Shown here one piece after another: positions 1 through 7,729 of a stretch of 64,000 bases of DNA (position 1 is the first letter of the stretch; every line of letters starts with the position of its first letter). The notes beneath the pieces were generated by a model. The model was not told the origin of the DNA, did not search any database, and saw only the letters and a program-made list of their open reading frames with translations. The DNA is taken from positions 121,938 to 185,937 of the forward strand of contig NZ_JACXBU010000010.1 in NCBI RefSeq assembly GCF_014700075.1, in the 5' to 3' direction. The stretch comes from Pseudomonas sp. JM0905a. Lineage in GTDB: Bacteria; Pseudomonadota; Gammaproteobacteria; Pseudomonadales; Pseudomonadaceae. A program made the translations under genes and the position numbers.

Positions 1-429
1 GGCGGCCTGTTCACTCCGGCCATCCTGTTTCCCTTCGGTTCGGCCCTGGGCTTCTGCTTCTACCAGCTGCTCACACGTAAGGTCGCGGCCCATGACAGCC
101 CCACCTCCAGCAACTTCTTCGCCGGCTTGTGCAATACCCTGGCGATGAGTGCCCTGGTGCCGTTCTTCTGGCAGGTGCCGAACCTGGGCCACGGCTTGCT
201 GATGCTGGCCTTGGGCGGTGCAGGAATGACCGCCCACCTGCTGCTGACCCAGGCCTTTCGGCTTGCGGCTCCGGCCCTGCTGGCGCCCTTTGGCTACTGC
301 CAGATCGTGTTTGCCGGCCTGCTGGGTTTCCTGATCTTCTCCCACACGCCGGACGCCACCAGCCTGGCCGGCATCGCCATCATCTGCCTGAGTGGCCTTG
401 GCGCGGCCTGGATGCAACGGGGTAGGTGA
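1..429 (+). CDS. EamA/DMT-family permease, C-terminal part (5' cut by window edge)
   Basis: The frame is open from base 1, so the gene begins outside the window; about 142 residues are visible. They form alternating hydrophobic helices with short polar loops, including the segments LFPFGSALGFCFYQLLTRKV and LLAPFGYCQIVFAGLLGFLIF, and end in the small-residue helix typical of the second EamA repeat (drug/metabolite transporter superfamily, inner membrane). EamA proteins usually have ten helices, so roughly half is present. The substrate cannot be told. The repeat-rich stretch follows directly. Confidence 0.75.
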   Translation, partial: GGLFTPAILFPFGSALGFCFYQLLTRKVAAHDSPTSSNFFAGLCNTLAMSALVPFFWQVPNLGHGLLMLALGGAGMTAHLLLTQAFRLAAPALLAPFGYCQIVFAGLLGFLIFSHTPDATSLAGIAIICLSGLGAAWMQRGR

Positions 430-618
430 GGGCTGCGCGCTGGCTATCACAAGGAGGGGCAGGACTGCGTCCTGCTTGGCGATTGAAATCGCCCCTACAG
501 GACTGTGCCGGAGGTGAGCCGAGAGTCACCCCTCGCCCTTTGGGAGAGGGGCCGGGGGAGAGGGCTGCCACCGGCTTGCTTGGTGCCCGGTCTTTTCGCG
601 AATAAATTCGCTCCTACA

Positions 619-950
619 GGACTGTGCCCAGACTGAACACAGGCACGTACAACCCCCTCTCCCTCTGGGAGAGGGTTGGGGTGAGGGCAGTTAAAGGCTT
701 GGACGGTGCCCCGCCATCTCGCGAATAAATTCGCTCCTACAAAGCAGGGCTGCGCCCTGCGTAGCGATTGAAATCGCCCCCACAGGACTGTGCCCAGACT
801 GAACACAGGCACGGACAACCCCCTCTCCCTCTGGGAGAGGGTTGGGGTGAGGGTAGTTAAAGGCTTGCACGGTGCCCCGCCATCTCGCGAATAAATTCGC
901 TCCTACAAAGCAGGGTTGCGCCCTGCGTAGCGATTGAAATCGCCCCTACA
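619..950. repeat. Tandem duplication, two copies of a 166-bp unit
   Basis: Bases 619-784 and 785-950 are near-identical copies with a period of 166 bp, differing at only a few positions (for example cacgtac/cacggac, gggcagtt/gggtagtt, agggctg/agggttg). Each unit holds a CCCTCTCC...GGAGAGGG palindrome, an ATAAATTCGCTCCTACA half element and a GCGATTGAAATCGCCCC half element. It is a recent duplication of an extragenic repeat cluster. There is no spacer diversity, so it is not CRISPR. Confidence 0.9.
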
Positions 951-983
951 GGGCTGTTCCAGAGGTGGGCCAACCAAAAAGAA

Positions 984-1003
984 AAGGCCCCATATGGGGC
1001 CTT
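984..1003 (-). terminator. Rho-independent terminator of the MHS permease gene
   Basis: AAGGCCCCATATGGGGCCTT is a perfect 20-bp palindrome. Read on the minus strand it is followed by TTTTCTTTTT. It lies 24 bp beyond the stop codon of the leftward permease gene. Confidence 0.85.
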
Positions 1004-1027
1004 CTCTTTGCGGCTGGTCTTGCGCAA

Positions 1028-2404
1028 TCAGTGGCTGACGGCGCGCATGCTGTTCTGGCGGCTGGACTCGTACTGGTTCTTGTCCATCGGCTTGGCGTTC
1101 GGGTTGCCGAGGTCTTCCATGGCCAGGCGGTGGGTTTCCGGTGCCACATAGGCGGCCAGAGCGCACACGCAGGTGATGAGGAAGGCCAGGCTGCCGATCA
1201 CCATCGGGATGTTGTCCGAACCGGGCGGGGCGACGGCGGCGAACAGGGCCGGCAGCATGGCGGTCAGCATGGTGCCGATGTTCTGCGCGATGGCCATGGC
1301 CGATACGCGGTAGCGAGTCTGGAACAGTTCCGGGTAGAAGCTCGGGAACACAGCGTTATAGCCCTGGTAAACCATGCCCCACATCAGGATGGAGGTGGCA
1401 AAGGCCAGCGGCACGTTCTGGATGCTGATGGCATAGAGGTAGACGAAGGCCAGGAGACCGGAGCCGAGGCAGCCAGCGATCATGGTCGGGCGACGGCCGA
1501 TCTTGTCGGAGAGGTTGCCGACGAAGGGGATGACCAGCACGGCGACGATGTTGCCCACCACCGGAATCCACAGGTAGACGCTCTTGTCGAAGCCGATGCC
1601 ATAGGCCGGCTGCACGGCATAGGCGGCACCGAAGATGGTGGCGACTACCGGGATCACGTTCATCAGTGCCATGAACATCACCAGCACCATGCATTTCCAG
1701 CTGTGGCGGAAGGCTTCGGTTACCGGCGACTTGGCGACTTTCTGCTGGTTCTCTTCATTGACGAAGGCCGGAGTTTCATGGACTTCGCGACGGATGATGA
1801 AGCCGGCCACCAGGACGAAGGCACTCAGCAGGAACGGAATCCGCCAGCCCCACTCGTTGAAGGCTTCGCTCGGCATGAAGTAGGCCAGCGGCAGGAACAC
1901 CGCAGCAGCCATCACCTGGCCGGCCTGTACGCCCTGAAGAGTGAAGCTGGCGTAGTAGCCACGCCGCCCGAATGGCGCATGTTCGAGGATCATCGAACTG
2001 GCCCCGGAGATCTCTCCGGCCACCGCGAAGCCCTGGACCAGGCGCAGCAGCACCAGCAGCACCGGCGCGAGCATGCCGATGTCGTGGTAGGTCGGCAGCA
2101 GGCCGACGGCCATGGTCGAGATACCCATCAGGAACATGCACAGCAGCAGCACATTCTTGCGGCCGCGGGTGTCACCCCAGTGGCCCAGCACGAAGGCGCC
2201 TACCGGGCGGGCCAGGTAGCCGACGCCGTAGGTGGCCAGCGACGCGATGATGGCCATTTTCGGATCGGTGTTGGGGAAGAATATCTGCGGGAAGATCAGC
2301 GCCGCGGCCTGGGCATAGATGAAGAAGTCGTAGTACTCCAGGGCGGAACCTATCCACCCGCTGGCAGTTGCTTTCTTGGCTTGGGAGCTGGAGGTGGTAG
2401 CCAT
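1028..2404 (-). CDS. MHS-family MFS permease, probable shikimate/dehydroshikimate importer
   Basis: A 458-residue inner-membrane symporter of the major facilitator superfamily, metabolite:H+ symporter (MHS) branch. The N-terminus WIGSALEYYDFFIYAQAAAL and the loop GHWGDTRGRKNVLL (loop 2-3 MFS signature) are typical, and about twelve hydrophobic helices are visible. The start at 2404 is chosen because GGAGA lies just upstream and the protein then begins MATTSS; the frame extends further upstream without family similarity. It lies opposite quiC across a long regulatory region, so uptake of shikimate-type acids is the likely role. The family assignment is firm; the substrate is inferred from context. 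Confidence 0.85.
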   Translation of the reverse strand: MATTSSSQAKKATASGWIGSALEYYDFFIYAQAAALIFPQIFFPNTDPKMAIIASLATYGVGYLARPVGAFVLGHWGDTRGRKNVLLLCMFLMGISTMAVGLLPTYHDIGMLAPVLLVLLRLVQGFAVAGEISGASSMILEHAPFGRRGYYASFTLQGVQAGQVMAAAVFLPLAYFMPSEAFNEWGWRIPFLLSAFVLVAGFIIRREVHETPAFVNEENQQKVAKSPVTEAFRHSWKCMVLVMFMALMNVIPVVATIFGAAYAVQPAYGIGFDKSVYLWIPVVGNIVAVLVIPFVGNLSDKIGRRPTMIAGCLGSGLLAFVYLYAISIQNVPLAFATSILMWGMVYQGYNAVFPSFYPELFQTRYRVSAMAIAQNIGTMLTAMLPALFAAVAPPGSDNIPMVIGSLAFLITCVCALAAYVAPETHRLAMEDLGNPNAKPMDKNQYESSRQNSMRAVSH

Positions 2405-2541
2405 CGTTGTCTCCGTTGTTTTTGTTAGGTAGCCGGACGCACATCCCATCGGCGCGGAGCCTGGCTGGAATGTGTGCACGCTGGCGCGGCGCTGCTCGTG
2501 GGGAGCGGGCCGGTTATCGCCGTCTGAGTTGTGTCAGGGAG

Positions 2542-2602
2542 TCAGTTCAGAGTGGCGACGATCGCGTCGCACTCGATCTGGAGGCCGTGGCATGCCGGCT
2601 GG
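2542..2602 (-). pseudogene. Possible remnant of a RidA-family gene (C-terminal tail)
   Basis: The minus strand encodes HGLQIECDAIVATLN followed by TGA at 2544-2542. This resembles the C-terminal strand of RidA/YjgF enamine deaminases (…LVEIECIA…). Upstream of about 2602 the frame shows no further similarity, so only a fragment would remain. The match is short and could be chance. Confidence 0.3.
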
Positions 2603-2806
2603 AGGAGGGGGCTTCGATCAGGTAGCTGGTGATGTGCATGAGCTGTTACCCGTTTCTTGAAATTGTTATGTCGTGACACTTGGTTGCCATCGCAGGGCCT
2701 GCCGGGTGACTGGGCTGGGCAGTGATGCCACCCGGTGGGTTGCCTGCAACCTGGGGTTCATGTTGCGCAGTGATCGAAAAAGCGTCAATTCGATAACCGG
2801 CCTTCT

Positions 2807-2821
2807 GTTCGCTGATCGAAC
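2807..2821. promoter_or_regulatory. Inverted repeat GTTCG-N5-CGAAC, candidate operator
   Basis: A perfect 5-bp dyad with a 5-bp spacer lies in the AT-richer part of the permease/quiC intergenic region. An AACCGGTT palindrome lies 9 bp to its right. The size fits a TetR or IclR site; which protein binds is unknown. Confidence 0.4.
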
Positions 2822-2914
2822 ACAAAACTAACCGGTTCGTACATATTGAATTGATGGGCTGACTTTACGCGCGAATAATCGATCCAGCTACGAAAACAAG
2901 GGTTTTTGCATTCC

Positions 2915-3010
2915 TTGTAGGGGCGAATTTATTCGCCAAAGGGTCGCGAAGCGGCCCCAGGTACCGGAGGCAGGCCTTCGGCCTGCTTGGCGAATGAATT
3001 CCCCCCTACA
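2915..3010. repeat. Extragenic palindromic element (TGTAGGGGCGAAT family)
   Basis: The element begins TTGTAGGGGCGAATTTATTCGCC and ends with the mirrored GGCGAATGAATTCCCCCCTACA, with an inner inverted pair (GGCAGGCCTTCGGCCTGC). It can fold into a long hairpin and sits just upstream of the quiC ribosome-binding site, so it would be transcribed in the quiC leader. Confidence 0.8.
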
Positions 3011-3045
3011 GCTCACTGCGACGCCCACCCACAAGGAGCTGAAGC

Positions 3046-4956
3046 ATGCAGCGTTCCATTGCCACCGTCTCCCTGAGCGGTACCCTGCCGGAAAAGCTCG
3101 AAGCCATTGCCGCCGCCGGTTTCGACGGCGTCGAAATCTTCGAGAACGACCTTCTGTACTATGCCGGCAGCCCCCGTGAAATCCGCCAGATGTGCGCCGA
3201 CCTCGGCATCGCCATCACCCTGTTCCAGCCGTTCCGTGATTTCGAAGGCTGCCGCCGCGACCGCCTGCAGAAGAACCTCGACCGCGCCGAACGCAAGTTC
3301 GACCTGATGCAGGAGCTCGGTACCGACCTGGTGCTGGTCTGCAGCAACGTCCAGCCCGATGCACTGCCGGACGAGGAAATCCTGGTCGATGACCTGCGCC
3401 TGCTGGCCGAACGCGCCGGCGCGCGCAATCTGCGCATCGGATACGAGGCCCTGGCCTGGGGCCGCCATGTGAACAGCTGGCAACAGGTCTGGAACCTGGT
3501 GCGCCAGGCCGATCATCCGGCCCTGGGCGTATTGCTGGACAGCTTCCACACCCTGTCGATCAAGGGCGACCCGAGCGGTATTGCCGAGATTCCCGGCGAC
3601 AAGATCTTCTTCGTGCAGATGGCCGATGCCCCGGTGCTGGCCATGGACGTGCTGGAGTGGAGCCGGCATTTCCGCTGCTTCCCCGGCCAGGGTGAGTTCG
3701 ACCTGGCGGGCTTCCTCGCGCCCATCATCCGCAGCGGCTATACCGGCCCGCTGTCCCTGGAAATCTTCAACGACGGCTTCCGCGCCGCGCCGCCCCGCGC
3801 GAATGCCGCCGATGGCCTGCGCTCGCTGCTGTACCTTGAAGAGAAGACTCGCAAGCTGCTGGAAAAAGACGCTACTCCGCCAGCCAACCGGGACATCCTC
3901 TTCGCGCCACCGCCGGCCAGTCGCTACGACGGCGTGGAGTTCCTCGAGTTCGCCGTGGACGAGAACCAGGGCGCGAAGCTGGCCGGCTGGCTGGAGCGCC
4001 TGGGCTTCGCCCGCGCGGGCAAGCACCGCTCCAAGGACGTGAGCCTGCTGCGCCAGGGCGACATCAATATCGTGCTGAACGCCGAACCCTATTCGTTCGC
4101 CCACGGCTACTTCGAGGCCCATGGCCCGTCGTTGTGCGCCACCGCGTTGCGGGTGAAGGACAGCGCAAGCGCCCTGGAGCGTGCGCGCGAGTTCAAGGGC
4201 CAGCCCTATCGTGGCCTGGTGGGCCCGAACGAGCGCGAGATACCCGCTGTGCGCGCGCCGGATGGCAGCCTCATCTATCTGGTGGAGCAGGCCCAGGCCG
4301 GGCAGACCATCTATGACAGCGACTTCGTCCTCGATGCCGGCGCCGAGCAGACCGGCCAGCTCGACCGCATCGACCACATGGCCCTGGCGCTGCCGGCCGA
4401 TGGTCTGGACAGCTGGGTGCTGTTCTATAAAAGCGTGCTGGATTTCGAGGCCGACGACGAAGTGGTGCTGCCGGACCCGTACGGTCTGGTGAAGAGCCGC
4501 GCCATCCGCAGCCGCTGCAGCAGCATCCGCCTGCCGCTGAACATCTCGGAGAACCGCAACACGGCCATCTCTCACGCCTTGTCCAGCTACCGCGGTTCGG
4601 GCGCCCACCACATCGCCTTCTCCTGCGAGGACATCTTCGCCGAGGTGAGCCGCGCCAAGGACGCCGGCGTGCCGCTGCTGGATATCCCGCTGAACTACTA
4701 CGACGACCTGGCCGCACGCTTCGATTTCGATGACGAGTTCCTCAGCGAGCTGGCGTACTACAACGTGCTCTATGACCGCGACGCCCAGGGTGGCGAGCTG
4801 TTCCACGTCTACACCGAGCCGTTCGAGGGGCGCTTCTTCTTCGAGATCCTCCAGCGCAAGAACGGCTACGCCGGTTACGGCGCGGCCAACGTCGCGGTGC
4901 GCCTGGCGGCCATGGCCAAGGCGCGCAGCGGTGCCCTGGCCAAAGCCAAGTTGTAG
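3046..4956 (+). CDS. quiC: 3-dehydroshikimate dehydratase, two-domain QuiC type
   Basis: It dehydrates 3-dehydroshikimate to protocatechuate, feeding the beta-ketoadipate pathway from quinate and shikimate. The 636-residue protein has two parts. Residues about 1-280 are a sugar-isomerase/AP-endonuclease-2 TIM barrel (opens with MQRSIATVSLSGTLPEKLEA; late strand PLSLEIFNDGFR) that carries the dehydratase activity in this family. Residues about 300-630 are a two-repeat VOC module like 4-hydroxyphenylpyruvate dioxygenase, with IDHMAL, GAHHIAF and GRFFFEILQR supplying the H-H-E metal ligands. This fused form is known from Pseudomonas. AAGGAGCTGAAGC precedes the ATG. The family is certain. Confidence 0.95.
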   Translation: MQRSIATVSLSGTLPEKLEAIAAAGFDGVEIFENDLLYYAGSPREIRQMCADLGIAITLFQPFRDFEGCRRDRLQKNLDRAERKFDLMQELGTDLVLVCSNVQPDALPDEEILVDDLRLLAERAGARNLRIGYEALAWGRHVNSWQQVWNLVRQADHPALGVLLDSFHTLSIKGDPSGIAEIPGDKIFFVQMADAPVLAMDVLEWSRHFRCFPGQGEFDLAGFLAPIIRSGYTGPLSLEIFNDGFRAAPPRANAADGLRSLLYLEEKTRKLLEKDATPPANRDILFAPPPASRYDGVEFLEFAVDENQGAKLAGWLERLGFARAGKHRSKDVSLLRQGDINIVLNAEPYSFAHGYFEAHGPSLCATALRVKDSASALERAREFKGQPYRGLVGPNEREIPAVRAPDGSLIYLVEQAQAGQTIYDSDFVLDAGAEQTGQLDRIDHMALALPADGLDSWVLFYKSVLDFEADDEVVLPDPYGLVKSRAIRSRCSSIRLPLNISENRNTAISHALSSYRGSGAHHIAFSCEDIFAEVSRAKDAGVPLLDIPLNYYDDLAARFDFDDEFLSELAYYNVLYDRDAQGGELFHVYTEPFEGRFFFEILQRKNGYAGYGAANVAVRLAAMAKARSGALAKAKL

Positions 4957-4963
4957 ACCGCGT

Positions 4964-4996
4964 GGAAGCCTGGCGCCGAGTCCGTGCCAGGCTTCC
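4964..4996 (+). terminator. Long hairpin between quiC and tetR
   Basis: An 11-bp perfect stem (GGAAGCCTGGC / GCCAGGCTTCC) with an 11-nt loop starts 7 bp after the quiC stop. Only a weak T run follows, so it may be a leaky terminator or an mRNA-stabilising hairpin within a quiC-tetR transcript. Confidence 0.5.
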
Positions 4997-5052
4997 TTAC
5001 GGCCGCCGCCCAGCCCATAATCGATCCAGTTTCCGCTGGCCGTGAGCCCAAG

Positions 5053-5721
5053 ATGACAATAACTGCCGAAGTCCAAGACCTGCCCGCAGAGGCCCCTCGC
5101 AAAGGGCGCAAGAACAACCCGGAGAAAACCCGCGAGAACATCCTCCAGGCGGCCATCACCGAATTCGTCCAGCAGGGCCTTTCCGGCGCCCGCGTGGACG
5201 CCATCGCCGAACGCATGCACACCTCCAAGCGGATGATCTACTACTACTTCGGCAGTAAGGAGCAGCTCTACGTCGAGGTGTTGGAAAAGCTCTACGGCGA
5301 TATCCGCAGTACTGAAGGCAAGCTCCACCTGGCCGAACTGGAACCCCGTGAAGCGATACGCCGACTGGTGGAATTCACCTTCGATCACCATGACCGCAAC
5401 GTGGATTTCGTGCGCATCGTCAGCATCGAGAACATCCATCACGGCGAGTACGTGAAGCAGTCCAAGGCCATCCGCTCCATGAGCACCACCATCCTTGACG
5501 CGCTTGGCGAAATCCTCCGTCGAGGTGAAGCCGAGGGCCTGTTCCGTCCGGGCCTGAACGCACTCGACCTGCACCTGCTGATCAGCTCCTTCTGCTTCTA
5601 CCGCGTCTCCAACCGCAACACTTTCGGCGAGATCTTCCAGATCGATCTGGTGGACGAGCAGGTCAAGGCGCGGCACAAGGAGATGATCTGCGAGTCTGTC
5701 CTGCGCTTCCTGAAGGCGTGA
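5053..5721 (+). CDS. TetR-family regulator next to quiC
   Basis: A 222-residue regulator. The helix-turn-helix occupies residues about 25-70 (TRENILQAAITEFVQQGLSG through MIYYYFGSKEQLYVEVL), and the C-terminal ligand domain is TetR_C-like. The ATG at 5053 is used because it precedes a short basic N-terminus; an in-frame GTG at 4984 lies inside the hairpin region and is unlikely. Its position directly after quiC suggests control of quiC and the divergent permease. Its last 59 bases overlap the convergent flavoprotein gene. Confidence 0.88.
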   Translation: MTITAEVQDLPAEAPRKGRKNNPEKTRENILQAAITEFVQQGLSGARVDAIAERMHTSKRMIYYYFGSKEQLYVEVLEKLYGDIRSTEGKLHLAELEPREAIRRLVEFTFDHHDRNVDFVRIVSIENIHHGEYVKQSKAIRSMSTTILDALGEILRRGEAEGLFRPGLNALDLHLLISSFCFYRVSNRNTFGEIFQIDLVDEQVKARHKEMICESVLRFLKA

Positions 5722-7402
5722 CTTCCTGACGGGCCAGCTCCAGCCCGGCGAGATAACCGAAGGTCATGCCCGGCCCCAGGGTGATTCCGCCGCTGGGGTA
5801 GCGCCCACCCATCACACTCGCCATATCGTTGCCCACCACATAGAGACCGGGGATGACGTCGCCCCGGTCATCCAGCGCCCGTGCAGACGCGTCGGTGCGC
5901 AGTCCAGCGAAGGTGCCAAGGCTGCCGGGCACCAGTTTCAGTGCGTAGAAAGGTCCGTTGGAGAGTGCGCCCAACGACGGGTTCGGTTTGTGCAAGGGTT
6001 CGCCCTGCGACCGGTTGTAGGCCGAGGCGCCACGCTGGAATTCCGGGTCCATCCCGCGTTCGGCATTGGCGTTGAACGCGGCTACCGTCGCTTGCAGCCG
6101 CTTCCCGTCGATTCCGCAAAGACCGGCCAGTTCTGCAAGGCTGGCGGCTTTCTTCAGGTAGCCATTATGTAGGTAGCGACCGATCGGGAACGGGAAAGGG
6201 CGCGCCCAGCCGATGCCATAGCGGCGCTGTGCAGGGTGGTCGCAGAGCAGCCAGGCGGCGGGTTCTTCCCCGTCCGGGGTGGCGCGGAACAAGGCATTCA
6301 TGAAGTCGTGATAGGAGTCGGCTTCGTTGGTGAAGCGCTGGCCATCGCGCGTCACGGCGATGAACCCCGGCTTGGCCCGCTCCATCAGGTGCGGGAAGCC
6401 GCTGAAGCGGCCGTCGCCTCGCGGCACGCGTGACACGGGCGCCCAGGCCGCCGGACTCGACAGGTCTTCCGCCACCTGCGCTCCCACGGCTTCGCCCAGT
6501 CGCAGGCCATCGCCGGTATTGGTCTCCGGCGCGGCGGAGAGGTGCTCATGACCGAACAGCCTGGCAATGCGCTGGCGGTCATGGGGAAAGCCGCCGCACG
6601 CCAGCACTACGCCCCGGCGCGCCAACACCTTGAAGTTACGGCCATCCTGCGTCAGCTCCGCACCCACTACGCGTTGGCCATCCTGCAGAAGCCGCGTGGC
6701 GGCGGTTCCGGTTTCCAGACTCACACCGAGGTCCAAAGCGCTGCGCAACAGCCGCGCCACCAGGGCATTGCCGTTGACCAGGTGCAGGCCACGGCCGTGC
6801 AGCAGGCGATCGCGCCAATGCCGCAACAGGCGTCCGGCGGCATACAAGGCGGAGCGCGGCGAGCGGCTGGCATTGAGGAAGTGCGCGAGGTCGGCGCCAC
6901 CGGCGATGCCCATGCCGCCCAGGCTGATCAGATCCAGCGGTGGACGCAGCGCTTGGAGCCAGGGGCCGAGCCGGCGACCGTCTAAGGGCAGGGCGCAGAG
7001 GGAGCGGCCGCCGCGCGCGGCACCGGGAGAGTCGTGCATGTCCGGCATACGGCTTCCAGATTGGAACTGCACCTGGGTGTGGCGCTGGAAGAACTCGACC
7101 ATCTCCGGCCCGTGACGGAGAAAGGCCCGTTGGCGCTCATCCAGCGCATCGACGCCCAGCTCGGCGCGCAGGTAAGCCTCGACGGCCTGTTCACTGTCCT
7201 CGATGCCCTCCGCCCGAGCCAGCGGGTTAAGCGGAATCCATAGCCAGCCGCCGGACCAGGCGCTGGTGCCGCCGAGCTGGTCGGTCTTTTCCGCCACCAG
7301 TACATCGAGGCCCTGATGGGCAGCGGTGACCGCTGCTGCCAGGCCCGAGGCGCCGGAGCCGATCACCAGCACATCGCAATGACGCTCGTTCGCTACGTTC
7401 AT
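5663..7402 (-). CDS. KstD-like FAD-dependent dehydrogenase (copy 2 in the operon)
   Basis: A 579-residue flavoprotein of the fumarate reductase/3-ketosteroid delta1-dehydrogenase (KstD) family. The FAD fold is at the N-terminus (VLVIGSGASGLAAA, then GGTSAWSGG) and the FAD-closing segment at the end (GLYVVGNDMASVMGG). The RYPSGG motif (Tyr535, Gly539) matches the KstD Y-P-x-x-G motif that anchors the substrate ketone, and NEADSYH supplies a Tyr where KstD has its base. It probably desaturates a cyclic ketone. It overlaps the NIPSNAP stop by ATGA (translational coupling) and runs convergently into the tetR 3' end. The substrate is not known; a ring ketone of the shikimate series is inferred from the neighbours. 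Confidence 0.85.
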   Translation of the reverse strand: MNVANERHCDVLVIGSGASGLAAAVTAAHQGLDVLVAEKTDQLGGTSAWSGGWLWIPLNPLARAEGIEDSEQAVEAYLRAELGVDALDERQRAFLRHGPEMVEFFQRHTQVQFQSGSRMPDMHDSPGAARGGRSLCALPLDGRRLGPWLQALRPPLDLISLGGMGIAGGADLAHFLNASRSPRSALYAAGRLLRHWRDRLLHGRGLHLVNGNALVARLLRSALDLGVSLETGTAATRLLQDGQRVVGAELTQDGRNFKVLARRGVVLACGGFPHDRQRIARLFGHEHLSAAPETNTGDGLRLGEAVGAQVAEDLSSPAAWAPVSRVPRGDGRFSGFPHLMERAKPGFIAVTRDGQRFTNEADSYHDFMNALFRATPDGEEPAAWLLCDHPAQRRYGIGWARPFPFPIGRYLHNGYLKKAASLAELAGLCGIDGKRLQATVAAFNANAERGMDPEFQRGASAYNRSQGEPLHKPNPSLGALSNGPFYALKLVPGSLGTFAGLRTDASARALDDRGDVIPGLYVVGNDMASVMGGRYPSGGITLGPGMTFGYLAGLELARQEVTPSGSAGQTRRSSPCAAP

Positions 7403-7719
7403 TGCAGGGGGGAGAAACCGGTGGGGCGCATCAGGCGCGATTCCAGATGCACCACGGCATCCAGCTCTTTGTTCAGGCGCCCGAACTCAGCCCAGCGCGG
7501 ATCGGCGGCCATCTTTGCGCGTCGCGCGATGCGGTCGTCGAGGCTCTCGTAGGCCCAGATGTGCACCACCTGATTGGCTTCGCCGAATTCGGTAGTGAAG
7601 AAGCCCACCAGCTTGCCGAGGTGCTCGGTCTGCAGCTCCAGGCAATGACTGCGGTAGAGGGCCAGCCAGTCGGCCATTTTGGTGGGCTTGAGGGTGTAGG
7701 TGCGCAGTTCGTAATACAT
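7399..7719 (-). CDS. NIPSNAP-family protein
   Basis: A 106-residue protein beginning MYYELRTYTLKPTKMADWL, the NIPSNAP (ferredoxin-like dimeric alpha-beta) signature, with VGFFTTEFGEANQVVHIWAYESLDDR in the middle. The function of bacterial members is unsettled; they often lie beside catabolic enzymes. The start at 7719 is chosen because the motif begins at once and it lies 10 bp after the upstream flavoprotein stop; a longer frame would overlap that gene. It sits between the two KstD-like genes and overlaps the second by 4 bp, so it belongs to the same transcript. Confidence 0.85.
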   Translation of the reverse strand: MYYELRTYTLKPTKMADWLALYRSHCLELQTEHLGKLVGFFTTEFGEANQVVHIWAYESLDDRIARRAKMAADPRWAEFGRLNKELDAVVHLESRLMRPTGFSPLQ

Positions 7720-7729
7720 GGCGGTTGTC

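Larger units (their letters stand above)
430..1027. other. Intergenic stretch filled with short palindromic repeats
   Basis: There is no gene here. The stretch holds several half elements of two families, one reading ATAAATTCGCTCCTACA and the other GCGATTGAAATCGCCCC, mixed with CCCTCTCCCTCTGGGAGAGG palindromes. Part of it is duplicated in tandem (annotated separately), and it ends with the terminator of the leftward permease gene. Spurious reading frames across it are low-complexity products of the repeats. Confidence 0.8.
2405..3045. promoter_or_regulatory. Divergent control region between the MHS permease and quiC
   Basis: No intact gene lies here. From left to right it holds a possible RidA remnant (2542-2602), an AT-richer promoter zone with dyads at 2807-2821 (GTTCG-N5-CGAAC) and 2830-2837 (AACCGGTT), a wider inverted pair TCAATTC (2785-2791) / GAATTGA (2848-2854), and a palindromic repeat element at 2915-3010. 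The dyads are plausible operators for the TetR regulator encoded after quiC; that link is inferred. Confidence 0.55.

Noticed and set aside
619..950. CRISPR-like array
   Set aside because: Only two 166-bp units, no unique spacers and no cas genes nearby; it is a plain tandem duplication.
965..2428. Long plus-strand frame opposite the MHS permease
   Set aside because: Composition is extreme (His, Gly, Gln, Asp and Glu rich), typical of an antisense shadow of a membrane protein gene.
3013..5676. A very long open frame antisense to quiC and tetR (887 codons)
   Set aside because: It is the mirror of two certain genes in GC-rich DNA with biased third positions; it has no recognisable domain and no ribosome-binding site.
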